DNA of 64,000 bases from Planctomycetota bacterium (GCA_016873165.1 VGXV01000006.1:36764-100763), one strand, 5' to 3'. Counted from the stretch's first letter, positions 34,277-45,075 are shown. Notes: generated by a model from the sequence alone, not told the origin. Numbers and translations: made by a program.

Positions 34277-37200
34277 ATGAAATACCTTACTACCGCACAA
34301 AGAGTTTTTCCTTTCTTTGCAATTGTATTTGTAATTTTTCATTTCGTCTTAATGCCACAATCTTACGGTTCATGGGAATCAGCAACGGTCGATAGTAATG
34401 ATAAAGTTGGCACTTTCAACTCTCTCAAAACAGATAACGCAGGCAATGTATACATCAGCTACTATGATTCAAACAACAATGACCTCAAATATGCAACAAA
34501 TTCTTCCGGCAGTTGGGAAACTTCCGCGATCGACAGCGAAGGCGACGTCGGGAAATACTCATCTCTCGCACTTGATAGCTCCGGAAATGTACATATCAGT
34601 TATTATGACACCAACAACCTTAGTCTCAAATATATTACCAACAAATCCGGCACATGGACATCTTCAACCGTAGACACAGAAGGCGACGTCGGGAAATACT
34701 CATCTCTCGCACTTGATAGCTCCGGAAATGTACATATCAGTTACTATGATAATGACAACGGCAACCTGAAACATGCCACCAATGAATCCGGTGATTGGGC
34801 TACTACTTCAGTGGATAGCAACAACAGTGTTGGAAAACACACCTCCATAGCAATCGACAGTTCTGATGTTGTTCACATTAGTTATTATGACGAAACCAAC
34901 AGAAAACTCAAATACGCAAAAAAATCAGGCGGAAACTGGACAACAGAATCAATAAGCGACTCCAGCAATGTGGGACAATACACAGCCATTGCTGTCGATA
35001 GCGCCGGCAACGTTTACATAACTTACTACGACGACACCAATAACGATCTTAAATACGCCACAAATAATTCAGGAGAATGGGTAACCTCTACAATAGACAG
35101 CGATGGTGATATCGGAGAATACAACTCCATAGCTCTTGACAGTTCAGGATATGCGCATATCAGCTATTATGACAGCGATAACAATAATCTGTTGTATGCC
35201 ACCAATAACTCAGGCACATGGGAAATTTCAACAATTGACGGCAACGGGATTACCGGTGGATATACTTCCCTATCGGTTGACAATGAAAATACCATACATA
35301 TCAGTTATTATGACGTTGAAAACAATCATCTGAAATACACTACAAGTGCAATTATTGTTTCTTCCTCTCCAACGCCTACATCAACCCCGACATCAACGGC
35401 AACTTCCACCCCTACCCCAACATCTGCTTCAGCCGAAACATGGGTAATTAAGACAATCGACAGTGATGGTACGGTAGGATTATATAGTTCTATCGACATT
35501 GACAACTCCGGCAACCTGCATGTCAGTTATTATGATGATAGTAACGATGATCTCAAATACGCAACAAATGCTGCCGGAACATGGGTAACCACAACTATTG
35601 ACACCGAAGGAGATGTTGGCGAATATTCTTCCCTTGGTGTAGACAGTTCCGGATATATACACATCAGCTATTATGACAACACCAATAATACCCTAAAATA
35701 TATAACAAATACGTCAGGAACATGGTCTGCCACTACCGCTGATAACGACGGAGACGTCGGCAAATATAACTCACTCGGAGTGGATAGTTCAGGAAACGTT
35801 CATATAACTTATTATGACGATACAAATGATGATTTAAAATATACTACCAATGAATCCGGTGAATGGGATTCTACCACAGTAAACAGCACCGGAATTATCG
35901 GGAAATTTACCTCTCTGGCAATTGACAGTTCAAACAAGGTGCATATCAGCTACTTTGACGACACAAATGACGCCCTTAAATACACTACAAATGAATCCGG
36001 GAACTGGGTAAAATACACCGTTGACAGTTCTGACGATGTCGGACAATTTACTTCAATAGGTATTGACAGTTCAGGCAATGCACATATCAGTTATTATGAT
36101 ATGGACAATGACGCTTTAAAATATGCAAACAATGAATCCGGCTCCTGGGTTGCCGCCACTGTTGATGCCAATGGAGTGGTTGGAGAATATACATCTATTG
36201 GAGTAAACAGTTCCGGAAGTGCATTCATTTGTTATTATGATTCAGACAAAAACAACCTTAAATATGCCACCAATGAATCCGGCTCGTGGGAAACAACCAC
36301 CGTGGACAGCAATGGCGACGTTGGCCTGTATACCTCGATGGCATTGGATTCTTCCGGAAACGTTCATATCAGTTATTACGATAACACAAATGATATAATC
36401 AAATATGCCACAAATAAAACAAAAGACTGGGCAGGCACTACCGTGGAAAGCACAGACTATGTTGGGAAATACACCTCACTGGGAATTGATAGTTCAAACA
36501 ATGTGCACATCAGTTGTTATAATGAAACAAACGGAGACCTTATCTACACTACAAATACTTCCGGGGAATGGATAACGACCACAATAGACAGCGATGACGA
36601 TGCCGGTGAATTTTCCTCCCTCGCAATTGATTATTCCGGGAATATACATATCTGCTACTATAATGATACAAACAACTATCTTAAATACATCACAAATAAA
36701 TCCGGGGAATGGGAATCTTCGGTAGTTGACAGCACTGACGATGTAGGCAAACATTGCTCCATTGCGATTGACAGTTCGGGCTATGCGCACATCAGTTATT
36801 CTGACGATTCCAACGACGACCTCAAATACGCAACAAACGAATCGGGTTCATGGACAGCAACTTCTATAGACAGCGAGGGAGATGTCGGATGGTACACTTC
36901 TGTTGCAATAGACGGTTCTGATACAATTCACATCAGTTATTACGATGACTCAAATGATAATCTCAAATATGCCACCAATCAATCCGGCTCATGGACAACG
37001 ACCACAATAGACAGTAGCGATGACGTTGGCAAGTACACCTCCATAGGAATTGGCAGTTCAAACGCTATACACATCAGCTACTATGACGATACCGGAGAAA
37101 ACCTTAAATATGCAACAAACGAATCAGGAAGCTGGTCGATGACCACGGTAGAAAGCGACAATGACGTTGGCCAATATACATCATTGGTCATTGACAGTTC

Positions 37201-37924
37201 CGGGAAAATACATATCAGCTATTACGACAACACAAACGACAACCTTATGTATTCAACAAATAAAACGGGAGAGTGGGTAACAACCACGTTGGACAGTGAT
37301 GGTGATGTGGGAAAATATAACTCTATGGGTATTGACATTTCGGGAGATTTATACATTAGCTATTATGATGAAACAAACGCCGATCTTAAATATATTACCT
37401 ATACTACATCCACCGCAACAATAATCGCATCACCAACAACTACACCCTCATCAACACCGACTTCAACACCAACACCTTCTCCTGCATCCACCATAACGGC
37501 AACACCATCATCTACTCCAACAGCAACACCATCGCCATCGCCTACATTAACAGAAACACCAGCACCGTCTCCCACCCCCTCACCGGAAACAACCCATACA
37601 ACAACAGCAACCCCAACACCTTCCCCCACGGTTACGCCTGCAGAGGAATTGAAGGGCAGGATATCCGGATACGTTTATGCCTCAAAAGGCAATCCTGTTA
37701 AGTCAGCAAAAACAAAACTTAAACTTAAAAAATCAAAAGCGCTCAATACAAAGACCGATGAAACCGGTTTCTTTGAATTTGAGGATTTAAACGTGGGGAC
37801 GTATACGCTTACCGTAAAGAAAAAGGGCTATAAAAAATCGAAACAAAACATAAAGTTAGATACCGGCGAAGAAAAAGAACTTGAAATCGTGTTGAAGAAA
37901 GAGAAGGCAAAAAAGGGAGAATAA
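34277..37924 (+). CDS. Secreted beta-propeller-like repeat protein with Ser/Thr/Pro linkers and carboxypeptidase-regulatory-like C-terminus
   Basis: The 1215-aa protein starts with a signal peptide (hydrophobic 13-27, likely cut near SYG-SWES). I count 21 repeats of about 47 aa, each with a W near the start, a [ST]-[LI]-x-[LI]-D-SSGN segment and HISYYD...LKYATN. Repeats 1-7 (about 32-358) and 8-21 (about 390-1040) are separated by a Ser/Thr/Pro linker; a longer one (about 1045-1120) precedes a CarboxypepD_reg-like domain ([29 protein letters not shown]). Seven plus fourteen fits three seven-bladed propellers. The linkers are typical O-glycosylation regions and the surrounding loci make glycans, so a surface glycoprotein is plausible. 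Ligand unknown. Confidence 0.85.
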   Translation: MKYLTTAQRVFPFFAIVFVIFHFVLMPQSYGSWESATVDSNDKVGTFNSLKTDNAGNVYISYYDSNNNDLKYATNSSGSWETSAIDSEGDVGKYSSLALDSSGNVHISYYDTNNLSLKYITNKSGTWTSSTVDTEGDVGKYSSLALDSSGNVHISYYDNDNGNLKHATNESGDWATTSVDSNNSVGKHTSIAIDSSDVVHISYYDETNRKLKYAKKSGGNWTTESISDSSNVGQYTAIAVDSAGNVYITYYDDTNNDLKYATNNSGEWVTSTIDSDGDIGEYNSIALDSSGYAHISYYDSDNNNLLYATNNSGTWEISTIDGNGITGGYTSLSVDNENTIHISYYDVENNHLKYTTSAIIVSSSPTPTSTPTSTATSTPTPTSASAETWVIKTIDSDGTVGLYSSIDIDNSGNLHVSYYDDSNDDLKYATNAAGTWVTTTIDTEGDVGEYSSLGVDSSGYIHISYYDNTNNTLKYITNTSGTWSATTADNDGDVGKYNSLGVDSSGNVHITYYDDTNDDLKYTTNESGEWDSTTVNSTGIIGKFTSLAIDSSNKVHISYFDDTNDALKYTTNESGNWVKYTVDSSDDVGQFTSIGIDSSGNAHISYYDMDNDALKYANNESGSWVAATVDANGVVGEYTSIGVNSSGSAFICYYDSDKNNLKYATNESGSWETTTVDSNGDVGLYTSMALDSSGNVHISYYDNTNDIIKYATNKTKDWAGTTVESTDYVGKYTSLGIDSSNNVHISCYNETNGDLIYTTNTSGEWITTTIDSDDDAGEFSSLAIDYSGNIHICYYNDTNNYLKYITNKSGEWESSVVDSTDDVGKHCSIAIDSSGYAHISYSDDSNDDLKYATNESGSWTATSIDSEGDVGWYTSVAIDGSDTIHISYYDDSNDNLKYATNQSGSWTTTTIDSSDDVGKYTSIGIGSSNAIHISYYDDTGENLKYATNESGSWSMTTVESDNDVGQYTSLVIDSSGKIHISYYDNTNDNLMYSTNKTGEWVTTTLDSDGDVGKYNSMGIDISGDLYISYYDETNADLKYITYTTSTATIIASPTTTPSSTPTSTPTPSPASTITATPSSTPTATPSPSPTLTETPAPSPTPSPETTHTTTATPTPSPTVTPAEELKGRISGYVYASKGNPVKSAKTKLKLKKSKALNTKTDETGFFEFEDLNVGTYTLTVKKKGYKKSKQNIKLDTGEEKELEIVLKKEKAKKGE

Positions 37925-37948
37925 AATATCACCAACGGCTGAATATAC

Positions 37949-37994
37949 CTTACGAGTTTACAAATTAAGAAATTACAATTTGTAAACTCGTAAG
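37949..37994. terminator. Perfect 18-bp stem hairpin
   Basis: Arms 37949-37966 (beginning CTTACGAGTTTAC) and 37977-37994 are exact inverse complements around a 10-nt loop, 24 bp after the stop of the repeat protein and between convergent genes. No T-run follows the stem, so intrinsic termination is uncertain, but position and strength suggest an end-of-transcript structure for one or both strands. Confidence 0.5.
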
Positions 37995-38184
37995 TATAGT
38001 TATCAAAACAACTTCTTTTTACACCCCATCCGCAAGCCACCATCTTCTAATAATACGAAACATACGCTTTCTTTACAATTGTACCTGGAAAACAAGGAGT
38101 AAAAAGGAATTTACAATTAATCAGGTCTTCGGCAACTTTTAACAGAGGGTGGGCATCCGCTCCTGTTGGGAAACAATTAAAAAC

Positions 38185-38324
38185 GGGAGCATTCCCAATT
38201 TTTTGTAAATCAAAATAAAGCCGACCATAAAGGATCGGCGCTACCATGCAATATGTGTCGTAGCGCGGGTGGTTTATCCCCCGCATAATACCTCCACATT
38301 TTACAAAAAATTGGGAATGCTCCC
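38185..38324. mobile_element. MITE-like element, 25-bp perfect TIRs and 9-bp target-site duplication
   Basis: Positions 38185-38209 and 38300-38324 are exact inverse complements (left end begins GGGAGCATTCCC). The flanks carry the same 9 bp, ATTAAAAAC, at 38176-38184 and 38325-38333. The interior folds into further hairpins (GCCGA/TCGGC, CGCTAC/GTAGCG, GCGGG/CCCGC). No transposase is encoded. It lies 22 bp downstream of the nuoN stop. Confidence 0.8.
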
Positions 38325-38346
38325 ATTAAAAACTCAGTTTTCACAT

Positions 38347-39810
38347 TCACCTCAAAATCAACATCGACTGACGTGCGATTTCGAGCACCTTTGCAGGAAA
38401 TATCCCTAATTGGACAGTGCCTATAATTGATATGATTATTGAAACAAAAATAAACGGCGAGAGGGTAAGAGGCTGAAATTCTCTTTCGGGATCACGCATG
38501 TACATTACTACTGTTACCCGTAAATAATAAAAAACGGCAATGACGCTATTAATCACTCCGATAATTGCCAGCAATACATAACCTGATTTTATAGCGGAAC
38601 TGAAAATATAAAACTTCCCCATAAAACCGGCAGTGGGAGGAATACCTGCCATGGAAATCAAAAAAATCGTCATGGCAATTGCAAGACGAGGATGTTTGAA
38701 GGCTAAACCGGAAAAATCCTTAATCTTCAAAAATCCATCTTCTTTCTGACTTACTACAATGATAATAGCAAACGCACCCATATTCATAAACAAGTACGCA
38801 AGAAGATAAAATAAAATGCCCGAAACACTCATGTCATTCGCAGCCACCAAGGCAATCAGGAGATATCCTGCGTGGGCAATGCTGGAATAAGCAAGCATGC
38901 GCTTAATATTAGTCTGAGTCAATGCCATAATGTTACCGGCTGTCATGGTCAATACGGCCAATATCCAGATGGCCTTCTCCCAATCCTGATGCATATGACC
39001 AAATGCGGTATAAAATATTCTCAGAAAAACGGCAAATCCTGCGGCCTTCGGCCCTACCGCCATAAATGCCGTTATTGCCGTTGGCGCCCCTTCATAAACA
39101 TCAGGAACCCATGCATGGAAGGGCACAGAAGCAATCTTGAACCCTATTCCTACCATAATCAATCCCATGCCGGCCAACATAAGCGGGTCTACAACACCTC
39201 CCTTGCCTGCAATAAAAACAGCAATCTGTCTTAAACTCATTGTTCCGGTAGCGCCATACACAAGGGCAATGCCATACAGTAAAAAACCCGTAGAAAAGGC
39301 GCCAAGTAAAAAATATTTTAAAGACGCTTCGTTTGAAGTAAGCCTTGTGCGTTTCATACCTACAAGGATATAAATACTTATCGACATAATTTCAAGGCCG
39401 ATGAAGATATTCAGCAAATCCGCCCCTGAAGCCATAAGTATCATACCAATGGTGGAAAACAATATCAGAGTATAATATTCTCCGTAATTTATGTTTTCCC
39501 TCTGAACATAGTTTTTGGAAATAAGGATGGTAAGTCCGGCGCACAATAGAAAAACAAATTGGAAAAATATCGAATAGTTATCAATTGTATACGCGCCGTA
39601 AAAAGAAAAAAGCGTTGTGCCTGCAAAATTTCTCGATACAAGAGCGGCTACTGCGACTCCTATTAATGACAGATACGCCAAAAAATTCTTTTCTCCCATT
39701 TTCCGCGAAGAAATGATATCCACCATTAATACGATCATCCCGAAACCGGCAAGTACGAGCACCGGCAGGATGCTTAAAATATTAAACGTCATTATTGAAG
39801 TATTTGGCAT
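38347..39810 (-). CDS. nuoN: NADH-quinone oxidoreductase subunit N
   Basis: The 487-aa, 14-helix antiporter-like subunit of complex I is close to the E. coli length of 485. The Proton_antipo_M core is seen in EIMSISIYILVGM, KYFLLGAFSTGFLLYG (TM5 region) and FHAWVPDVYEGAPTAITAFM with the broken-helix lysine/proline region. It is the last gene of the 17-kb nuo locus, 47 bp after nuoM, and probably pumps a proton at the distal membrane arm. Confidence 0.95.
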   Translation of the reverse strand: MPNTSIMTFNILSILPVLVLAGFGMIVLMVDIISSRKMGEKNFLAYLSLIGVAVAALVSRNFAGTTLFSFYGAYTIDNYSIFFQFVFLLCAGLTILISKNYVQRENINYGEYYTLILFSTIGMILMASGADLLNIFIGLEIMSISIYILVGMKRTRLTSNEASLKYFLLGAFSTGFLLYGIALVYGATGTMSLRQIAVFIAGKGGVVDPLMLAGMGLIMVGIGFKIASVPFHAWVPDVYEGAPTAITAFMAVGPKAAGFAVFLRIFYTAFGHMHQDWEKAIWILAVLTMTAGNIMALTQTNIKRMLAYSSIAHAGYLLIALVAANDMSVSGILFYLLAYLFMNMGAFAIIIVVSQKEDGFLKIKDFSGLAFKHPRLAIAMTIFLISMAGIPPTAGFMGKFYIFSSAIKSGYVLLAIIGVINSVIAVFYYLRVTVVMYMRDPEREFQPLTLSPFIFVSIIISIIGTVQLGIFPAKVLEIARQSMLILR

Positions 39811-39857
39811 GTAAAACTCACCTTAATTAAAACGAAACACAAAAAGAGCGCCCGCGA

Positions 39858-41441
39858 TTACCACTCAGTTTCTTTCTCCGGAACTATGTCAATTTTCGGA
39901 ACACTATTATCGTGAGTGGAGTCGGGATTCTCCTGTTTTTTGGCATTTGACGTAACGTGAATTTTCCCCTCAACCTGTTCCAGAAGATGTTTAACGGAAC
40001 TATCCATCTTTCTCAAAAACGAGTCAGGATAAATCCCTATCCAGAATATCATCAGTATAATGGGTATCATCGCCGCCAGCTCTAGTTTGTTCACATCTTT
40101 CAATGTTTTATTCTCTTCATGAGTGATAGTGTGAAACATGACTCTTTGAAACATCCATAACATATATACGGCAGCAAGAATTATCCCTGAAGTGGCAATT
40201 GACGCATACAAAATACGCGATTTAAACGTTCCCACCAAAATAAGAAATTCCCCGACAAATCCGTTAAGTCCGGGGAGACCTATGGAAGAAAACGTCACTA
40301 TCATAAACAGCGTTGCAAAAACAGGTATCTGCTTCGTCAATCCTCCAAACTCTGAAATTAAACGTGTGTGCCTTCTTTCATAGAGCATACCAACGACAAG
40401 GAAGAGCGCGCCGGTGCTCAATCCATGGTTTATCATTTGAGTTATACCTCCTTCAATACCCTGAATATTGAAGGCAAATATCCCCAGCATAACAAATCCC
40501 AAATGGCTTACACTGGAATACGCGACAAGTTTTTTAAGATCATCCTGCACCATTGCAACCAACGCCCCGTAAATAATGCCTACTATTGCCATCCAGGAAA
40601 TAACAGGAATAAAGGCGTGGCTTGCTTCCGGAAAGAGAGGCAGACAAAATCTGACGAAGCCATATGTACCCATTTTTAATAATACCCCTGCCAGAATAAC
40701 GCTTCCCGCGGTTGGCGCTTCGACATGGGCGTCCGGTAGCCATGTATGCAAGGGAAACATAGGTACTTTTATTGCAAAAGCCAGGAAAAAAGCTAAAAAA
40801 AGCCAGAACTGAACAGCGTACGAAATATCCATACGATAAAATTCTAACAAGTTAAACGTATATTCGCCCGTTGCTCTATAATTAAGGAAAAACAGGCCAA
40901 TTATGGCAAGCAGCATAAACACACTGCCTGCCATTGTGTAAATGAAGAATTTTACCGCGGCATAAATTCTCCTCTGTCCACCCCATATACCAATAATGAG
41001 GTACATCGGTATGAGCATGAGTTCCCAAAATACATAAAATAAAAATACATCCAGAGAAACAAACACCCCTACCATGCCCGTCTCGAGCACCAGCATAGCA
41101 ACCATGTATTCTTTCACGTTACGTTCTATATTCCATGAGGCCAATATGGTTATTGGGGTAATAAATGTCGTCAATAGCACCAGGAAAAGGCTGATGCCAT
41201 CGATGCCAAGATGATAAAAAATGCCAAACGATGGTATCCAGCGTAGTTTTTCGACAAACTGCATATCATACGTGTTTGCATTAAAAATGAAGTATAATGG
41301 AAGAGAAATCAGGAACACGACTATTGAGACAATGAGAGATGTAACTCTGATCAATTCTTTATGCCGTGAATCGATGGAAAGAATAAAAATAACCCCCACA
41401 ATCGGGAGAAAAGTGATTAATGTAAGAATGGGCAAATTCAT
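39858..41441 (-). CDS. nuoM: NADH-quinone oxidoreductase subunit M
   Basis: The 527-aa polytopic subunit has the conserved NuoM segments YHLGIDGISLFLVLLTTF, FYVFWELMLIPMYLIIGIWG (with the key Glu) and FPLHTWLPDAHVEAPTAGSV. The C-terminus carries a soluble tail of about 50 residues rich in Lys, Glu and Asp that E. coli NuoM (509 aa) lacks. Upstream the operon is interrupted by a hicBA module of nearly 0.9 kb with its flanks, so nuoM is far from nuoL and may need its own promoter or depend on read-through. Confidence 0.95.
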   Translation of the reverse strand: MNLPILTLITFLPIVGVIFILSIDSRHKELIRVTSLIVSIVVFLISLPLYFIFNANTYDMQFVEKLRWIPSFGIFYHLGIDGISLFLVLLTTFITPITILASWNIERNVKEYMVAMLVLETGMVGVFVSLDVFLFYVFWELMLIPMYLIIGIWGGQRRIYAAVKFFIYTMAGSVFMLLAIIGLFFLNYRATGEYTFNLLEFYRMDISYAVQFWLFLAFFLAFAIKVPMFPLHTWLPDAHVEAPTAGSVILAGVLLKMGTYGFVRFCLPLFPEASHAFIPVISWMAIVGIIYGALVAMVQDDLKKLVAYSSVSHLGFVMLGIFAFNIQGIEGGITQMINHGLSTGALFLVVGMLYERRHTRLISEFGGLTKQIPVFATLFMIVTFSSIGLPGLNGFVGEFLILVGTFKSRILYASIATSGIILAAVYMLWMFQRVMFHTITHEENKTLKDVNKLELAAMIPIILMIFWIGIYPDSFLRKMDSSVKHLLEQVEGKIHVTSNAKKQENPDSTHDNSVPKIDIVPEKETEW

Positions 41442-41756
41442 TTGAATGTTTCCGGTATTATTTATTTTTCAAATCAGTCGTCATGTTGCGTTAGCAACAC
41501 CCTGAAACGATGAAAATTGGATTTCTAACCATATAATGTGTCACACCAGTACTTATGCTATTTTTCTGTGTTTTATTTTCGAGTCAGGAATTCGTAGCCT
41601 TTTTCTTTTTTGTCAAATGTAATAAAAATTCTTCACTTACTTCGCAAATACACGATATTGCCTTTTATTCATTCGATTGTTACCTGGCAACTACTCTCTC
41701 CTGCAGCTTTTGAGTGCCGCAGAATAGTAGTCAAGCAGCGAAAATTATTAACCCCC
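41442..41756. other. Non-coding gap between hicA and nuoM
   Basis: The 315 bp separating the degraded hicA end from nuoM show no gene I can support. The stretch may hold the remains of whatever brought hicBA into the operon, or a secondary promoter for nuoMN. Confidence 0.4.
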
Positions 41757-41776
41757 TTATTCTGCATTTAATTTCT

Positions 41777-41935
41777 TCAATATCTTTTTGCTAATGGATC
41801 CTTAATTTCATTGTGGCGGGGGACCGCCTCGATAACACCGTTTTTCGGATTGATCCAAAGGGAATGAGACTTACCCTCCCGCTTTAAATAACAACCGGCA
41901 ATTCTCAATCTCCGCTCCAAATCACGCCGTTTCAT
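41777..41935 (-). CDS. hicA: HicA-like mRNA interferase toxin, C-terminus frameshifted
   Basis: The 52-aa frame overlaps the hicB stop by ATGA and reads MKRRDLERRLRIAGCYLKRE, then GKSHSLWINPKNGVIEAVPR and HNEIKDPLAKRY. It matches HicA, a double-stranded-RNA-binding-fold RNase with catalytic His in GKSHSLW. After AKR an A-run appears one base short: with one more A the frame would continue KKILKKLNAE and stop at 41757. The ancestral C-terminal helix is therefore lost. The toxin may be weakened or dead while the antitoxin is intact. A sequencing error in the A-run is possible. Confidence 0.78.
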   Translation of the reverse strand: MKRRDLERRLRIAGCYLKREGKSHSLWINPKNGVIEAVPRHNEIKDPLAKRY

Positions 41936-42150
41936 CCAATCAATACCTTTTCTTGTATTGCGTCTTCGGGCAATCCGCGAAGAATGTCCTGCCTGCGGTC
42001 TTCCAGAATCAATTCAATAGCTTCTCGCAGGTTATTTTTCGCTTCCTCTATTGTTTCACCTTGCCCATTCGCACCAGACACCTCTGGACAAATAGCCCAG
42101 TATCCACCTTCAGGCGCTGGTTCAATAATTGCCGTGAATTCAGCTTTCAT
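41932..42150 (-). CDS. hicB: HicB-like antitoxin
   Basis: The 72-aa protein is the short HicB type: a partial RNase H fold (FTAIIEPAPEGGYWAICPEV, GANGQGETIEEAKNNLREAI) without a separate DNA-binding domain. The start is marked by a near-perfect AAGGAGGTGG ribosome-binding site. hicB before hicA is one of the two known orders. The pair sits between nuoL and nuoM on the same strand, so it is transcribed with complex I genes unless it has its own promoter in the 176-bp gap after nuoL. Confidence 0.88.
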   Translation of the reverse strand: MKAEFTAIIEPAPEGGYWAICPEVSGANGQGETIEEAKNNLREAIELILEDRRQDILRGLPEDAIQEKVLIG

Positions 42151-42326
42151 AATCCACCTCCTTTTGCAACATATTTACCCCTGTAAAAAGGTATCACCAT
42201 ATTGCACTATATTATTTTCTTGAAATTTATAATAGCTTCATCACTGACTATATCCTGTTTTGCAAGTTTTTTTCTCATTCAAAATCTGATTCACTCTTTT
42301 TTTATAAAACCTGAAAACCACAAACC

Positions 42327-44255
42327 TCATTTATTCAACCACGTGGTCAGTATAAGGATAAAAATACAGCCAACTACAATATAAAACGCGTAATTACGCA
42401 CATACCCTGTTTGCAGGAGACGAAAAACATTACTTGTTCCGGTAAAGAAGCGGGCAACGCCGTTAACGGAACCATCGATCATCATCGCATCAACCCGCTT
42501 CCATAACTGAACAGAGATTTTCTTAATAGGGTTGACAAATACGGCATCATATATTTCATCAACATAATACTTGTTTAACAAGACTTTATAAGGCAAGGCA
42601 AAACGTTCTGCCAGTTTCTTCGGAAGTTCCTGTCTTTTTACATACATTTGATATGCAAGCCAAATTCCTCCTATTGCAATAAGTGTCGAAACGACCATCA
42701 TAAGTGAAGGAAGTCCGATACCATGGTGGGAGCTTGCTTCGGAACCGTGCATTTCGTTGTGACCATGTCCTCCAAATACCGGAGACAGAAAATGATTCAA
42801 AGCGCTTGCGCCAGGAAGTCCCAAGAATCCACCAACTATGGAAAGACCTGCCAGTATCATTAACGGAACCGTCATGTTTCGGGGAGATTCGTGCAAATGT
42901 TCTTTGACATGATGATCAACCCGTGACTCTCCATGAAACGTCATAAACAACAGACGAAACATATAAAATGCCGTCAAAAACGCGGCAACTGCTCCTATTG
43001 CCCAATAAATAACATTCCCCTTAACAAATGCCTCCAGCAAAATTTCATCTTTGCTGAAAAATCCCGCAAAAGGAGGAATACCGGCAATAGCCACCGTGCC
43101 TATGAAAAAGGTTTTGTACGTAACCGGAATATGATTTTTTAATCCACCCATTTTTCTCATGTCTTGTTCACCGGACAGGGCATGGATAACGCTTCCCGAT
43201 CCAAGAAACAATAACGCTTTAAAAAACGCATGCGTCATCAGGTGAAAAATGCCTGCCGTAAATGCTCCAACACCGCAGGCAAGGAACATGTATCCTAACT
43301 GACTGATTGTTGAATAAGCCAGGACACGCTTAATATCATTTTGCATGAGTCCGATTGAAGCAGCAAACAACGCCGTAGCGGCGCCAATGCTTGCCACGAT
43401 AGTCATTGTAAAAGGTGATAACATATACAACACGTTGGAACGGGCAATCATATAGATTCCTGCCGTTACCATTGTGGCGGCATGGATAAGAGCGCTCACA
43501 GGAGTGGGGCCTTCCATAGCATCCGGCAGCCAGGTATATAAAGGTATCTGCGCAGATTTTCCCGCCGCTCCCATAAACAAGAGAAGCGTAATTATCGTTA
43601 TCGTAACATCCCCTATGGCAAATTTCCCATGGGAGGCAGCATTGAAAACTTCAGTAAAATCAATGCTATGGAACGTCAGAAATATCATCATAATTCCCAA
43701 AGCAAAACCAAAATCCCCGACACGATTGACGACAAAAGCCTTTTTCGCCGCATCGGAAGCGGATTTCTTTTCAAACCAGAATCCTATTAACAGGTAAGAA
43801 CATAATCCAACGGCCTCCCAACCGACAAACATAAGAAGGAAATTATTGCTTAAAACCAGCAATAACATTGAGAAGGTAAACAAATTGAGATAACTGAAAT
43901 AGCGGTGATATCCTTTGTCTTCATGCATGTATCCTATCGAATAAATATGAATAAGGAATCCTACCCCCGTAACAATAAGACTCATAAGAGAGGATAATGG
44001 GTCTGCCTGAAACCCGGCTGCCGCGTTGAATGATCCCGACTGAATCCAACTGAACAGGTGTTTTTCAAAAATACGCTGTTCCGGCGGCAAGGCAAGAAGC
44101 CCGCTGAAAACAAGTATGGAAACGAAAAAGGACAAACCTATAGCCCCGCAGGCAATATACCCTACCGATTCTTTACGCAATCGTCTGCCGAATAACCCAT
44201 TAATTGCGGAACCAGCTAAAGGAAATAATAAAATAAATGCTACAAGATCAAGCAT
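42327..44255 (-). CDS. nuoL: NADH-quinone oxidoreductase subunit L
   Basis: The 642-aa distal pump subunit (E. coli 613) has the N-terminal FPLAGSAINGLFGRRL, FVGWEAVGLCSYLLIGFWFE (functional Glu), PLYTWLPDAMEGPTPVSALI and ATMVTAGIYM. The lateral amphipathic helix and C-terminal anchor are suggested near 560-642. It starts 6 bp after nuoK. Downstream, instead of nuoM, comes the hicBA module. Confidence 0.95.
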   Translation of the reverse strand: MLDLVAFILLFPLAGSAINGLFGRRLRKESVGYIACGAIGLSFFVSILVFSGLLALPPEQRIFEKHLFSWIQSGSFNAAAGFQADPLSSLMSLIVTGVGFLIHIYSIGYMHEDKGYHRYFSYLNLFTFSMLLLVLSNNFLLMFVGWEAVGLCSYLLIGFWFEKKSASDAAKKAFVVNRVGDFGFALGIMMIFLTFHSIDFTEVFNAASHGKFAIGDVTITIITLLLFMGAAGKSAQIPLYTWLPDAMEGPTPVSALIHAATMVTAGIYMIARSNVLYMLSPFTMTIVASIGAATALFAASIGLMQNDIKRVLAYSTISQLGYMFLACGVGAFTAGIFHLMTHAFFKALLFLGSGSVIHALSGEQDMRKMGGLKNHIPVTYKTFFIGTVAIAGIPPFAGFFSKDEILLEAFVKGNVIYWAIGAVAAFLTAFYMFRLLFMTFHGESRVDHHVKEHLHESPRNMTVPLMILAGLSIVGGFLGLPGASALNHFLSPVFGGHGHNEMHGSEASSHHGIGLPSLMMVVSTLIAIGGIWLAYQMYVKRQELPKKLAERFALPYKVLLNKYYVDEIYDAVFVNPIKKISVQLWKRVDAMMIDGSVNGVARFFTGTSNVFRLLQTGYVRNYAFYIVVGCIFILILTTWLNK

Positions 44256-44261
44256 AGTCCC

Positions 44262-44564
44262 CTACCACTTCATGATATTCATATTATCAACATTAACGGT
44301 ATCTTTATTCCTGAACATGGCAATAATTATTGCCAACCCGACAGTAGCCTCCGCAGCGGCAACCGTCATGGAAAAAAATACAAACATCTGCCCTTCCATA
44401 GAGTGCAGAAAATGAGCAAATGCCACAAACGATAAATTTACCGCATTCAGCATAAGCTCTATGCACATAAAGATTACGATTGCGTCTCTCCGTATGAGCA
44501 CACCAACAACCCCGATGGAAAATAATATCGCACTCAAAACCAGATAATGGGTTAACGTAATCAT
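44262..44564 (-). CDS. nuoK: NADH-quinone oxidoreductase subunit K
   Basis: The 100-aa protein has three membrane helices, the same length as E. coli NuoK. The two conserved membrane glutamates appear in [18 protein letters not shown] and [12 protein letters not shown], which form part of the proton channel. It begins one base after the nuoJ stop. Confidence 0.95.
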   Translation of the reverse strand: MITLTHYLVLSAILFSIGVVGVLIRRDAIVIFMCIELMLNAVNLSFVAFAHFLHSMEGQMFVFFSMTVAAAEATVGLAIIIAMFRNKDTVNVDNMNIMKW

Positions 44565-44565
44565 C

Positions 44566-45075
44566 TCACACTTTCCTTTTTGCTAATATGATAGCCCCAA
44601 TAACAGCCACAAATAACAGAATAGAAGTCATCTCAAAAGGCAAAAGATAATCGGTGAATAATAATTTGCCTATTAATTGTGTATGCCCTATGCTTTCAAC
44701 CTTTGCGGATGTATACTCCCCTTCTTTCCCCTGGAATATTTTCGATTTGATAGTTAAGCCCATGACTACAAGCAACACAAAGCCCAGAATCATCGCCGGT
44801 ATTCGCTGAAAAGGCAAGTCATCTTTCTGCTTTTGTTCCACATTCACCATTAATAACATAATAACAAAGAGAAAGAGAACCATAATTGCCCCCGTATAGA
44901 CAATTACCTGCACTGCTGCAATAAACTGAGCCTCTAGCAATACATAAAGCACCGCAATATTAATAAAAGAAAAAACCATGTATAAGGCACAAAATACAGG
45001 ATTTTTCTCAAATATAAGGTAGAGTGAAGCGACAACAGAAGTTGCCGCCATAACATAAAACAAGTATGGTTCCAT
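44566..45075 (-). CDS. nuoJ: NADH-quinone oxidoreductase subunit J
   Basis: The 169-aa protein has five hydrophobic segments. The conserved TM3 region is [20 protein letters not shown], which carries the pi-bulge helix involved in coupling. It lies 18 bp after nuoI and 1 bp before nuoK. Confidence 0.94.
   Translation of the reverse strand: MEPYLFYVMAATSVVASLYLIFEKNPVFCALYMVFSFINIAVLYVLLEAQFIAAVQVIVYTGAIMVLFLFVIMLLMVNVEQKQKDDLPFQRIPAMILGFVLLVVMGLTIKSKIFQGKEGEYTSAKVESIGHTQLIGKLLFTDYLLPFEMTSILLFVAVIGAIILAKRKV

Noticed and set aside
37399..37629. Valine/glycine-rich minus-strand frame
   Set aside because: It is the antisense of the Ser/Thr/Pro linker of the repeat protein; the low complexity keeps the frame open.
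34277..37924. The 141-bp tandem units considered as a CRISPR or satellite array
   Set aside because: They keep one reading frame with conserved protein positions and a signal peptide, so they are coding repeats.
38047..38286. 79-codon minus-strand frame downstream of nuoN
   Set aside because: Most of it lies inside the MITE-like element and no family or ribosome-binding site is evident.
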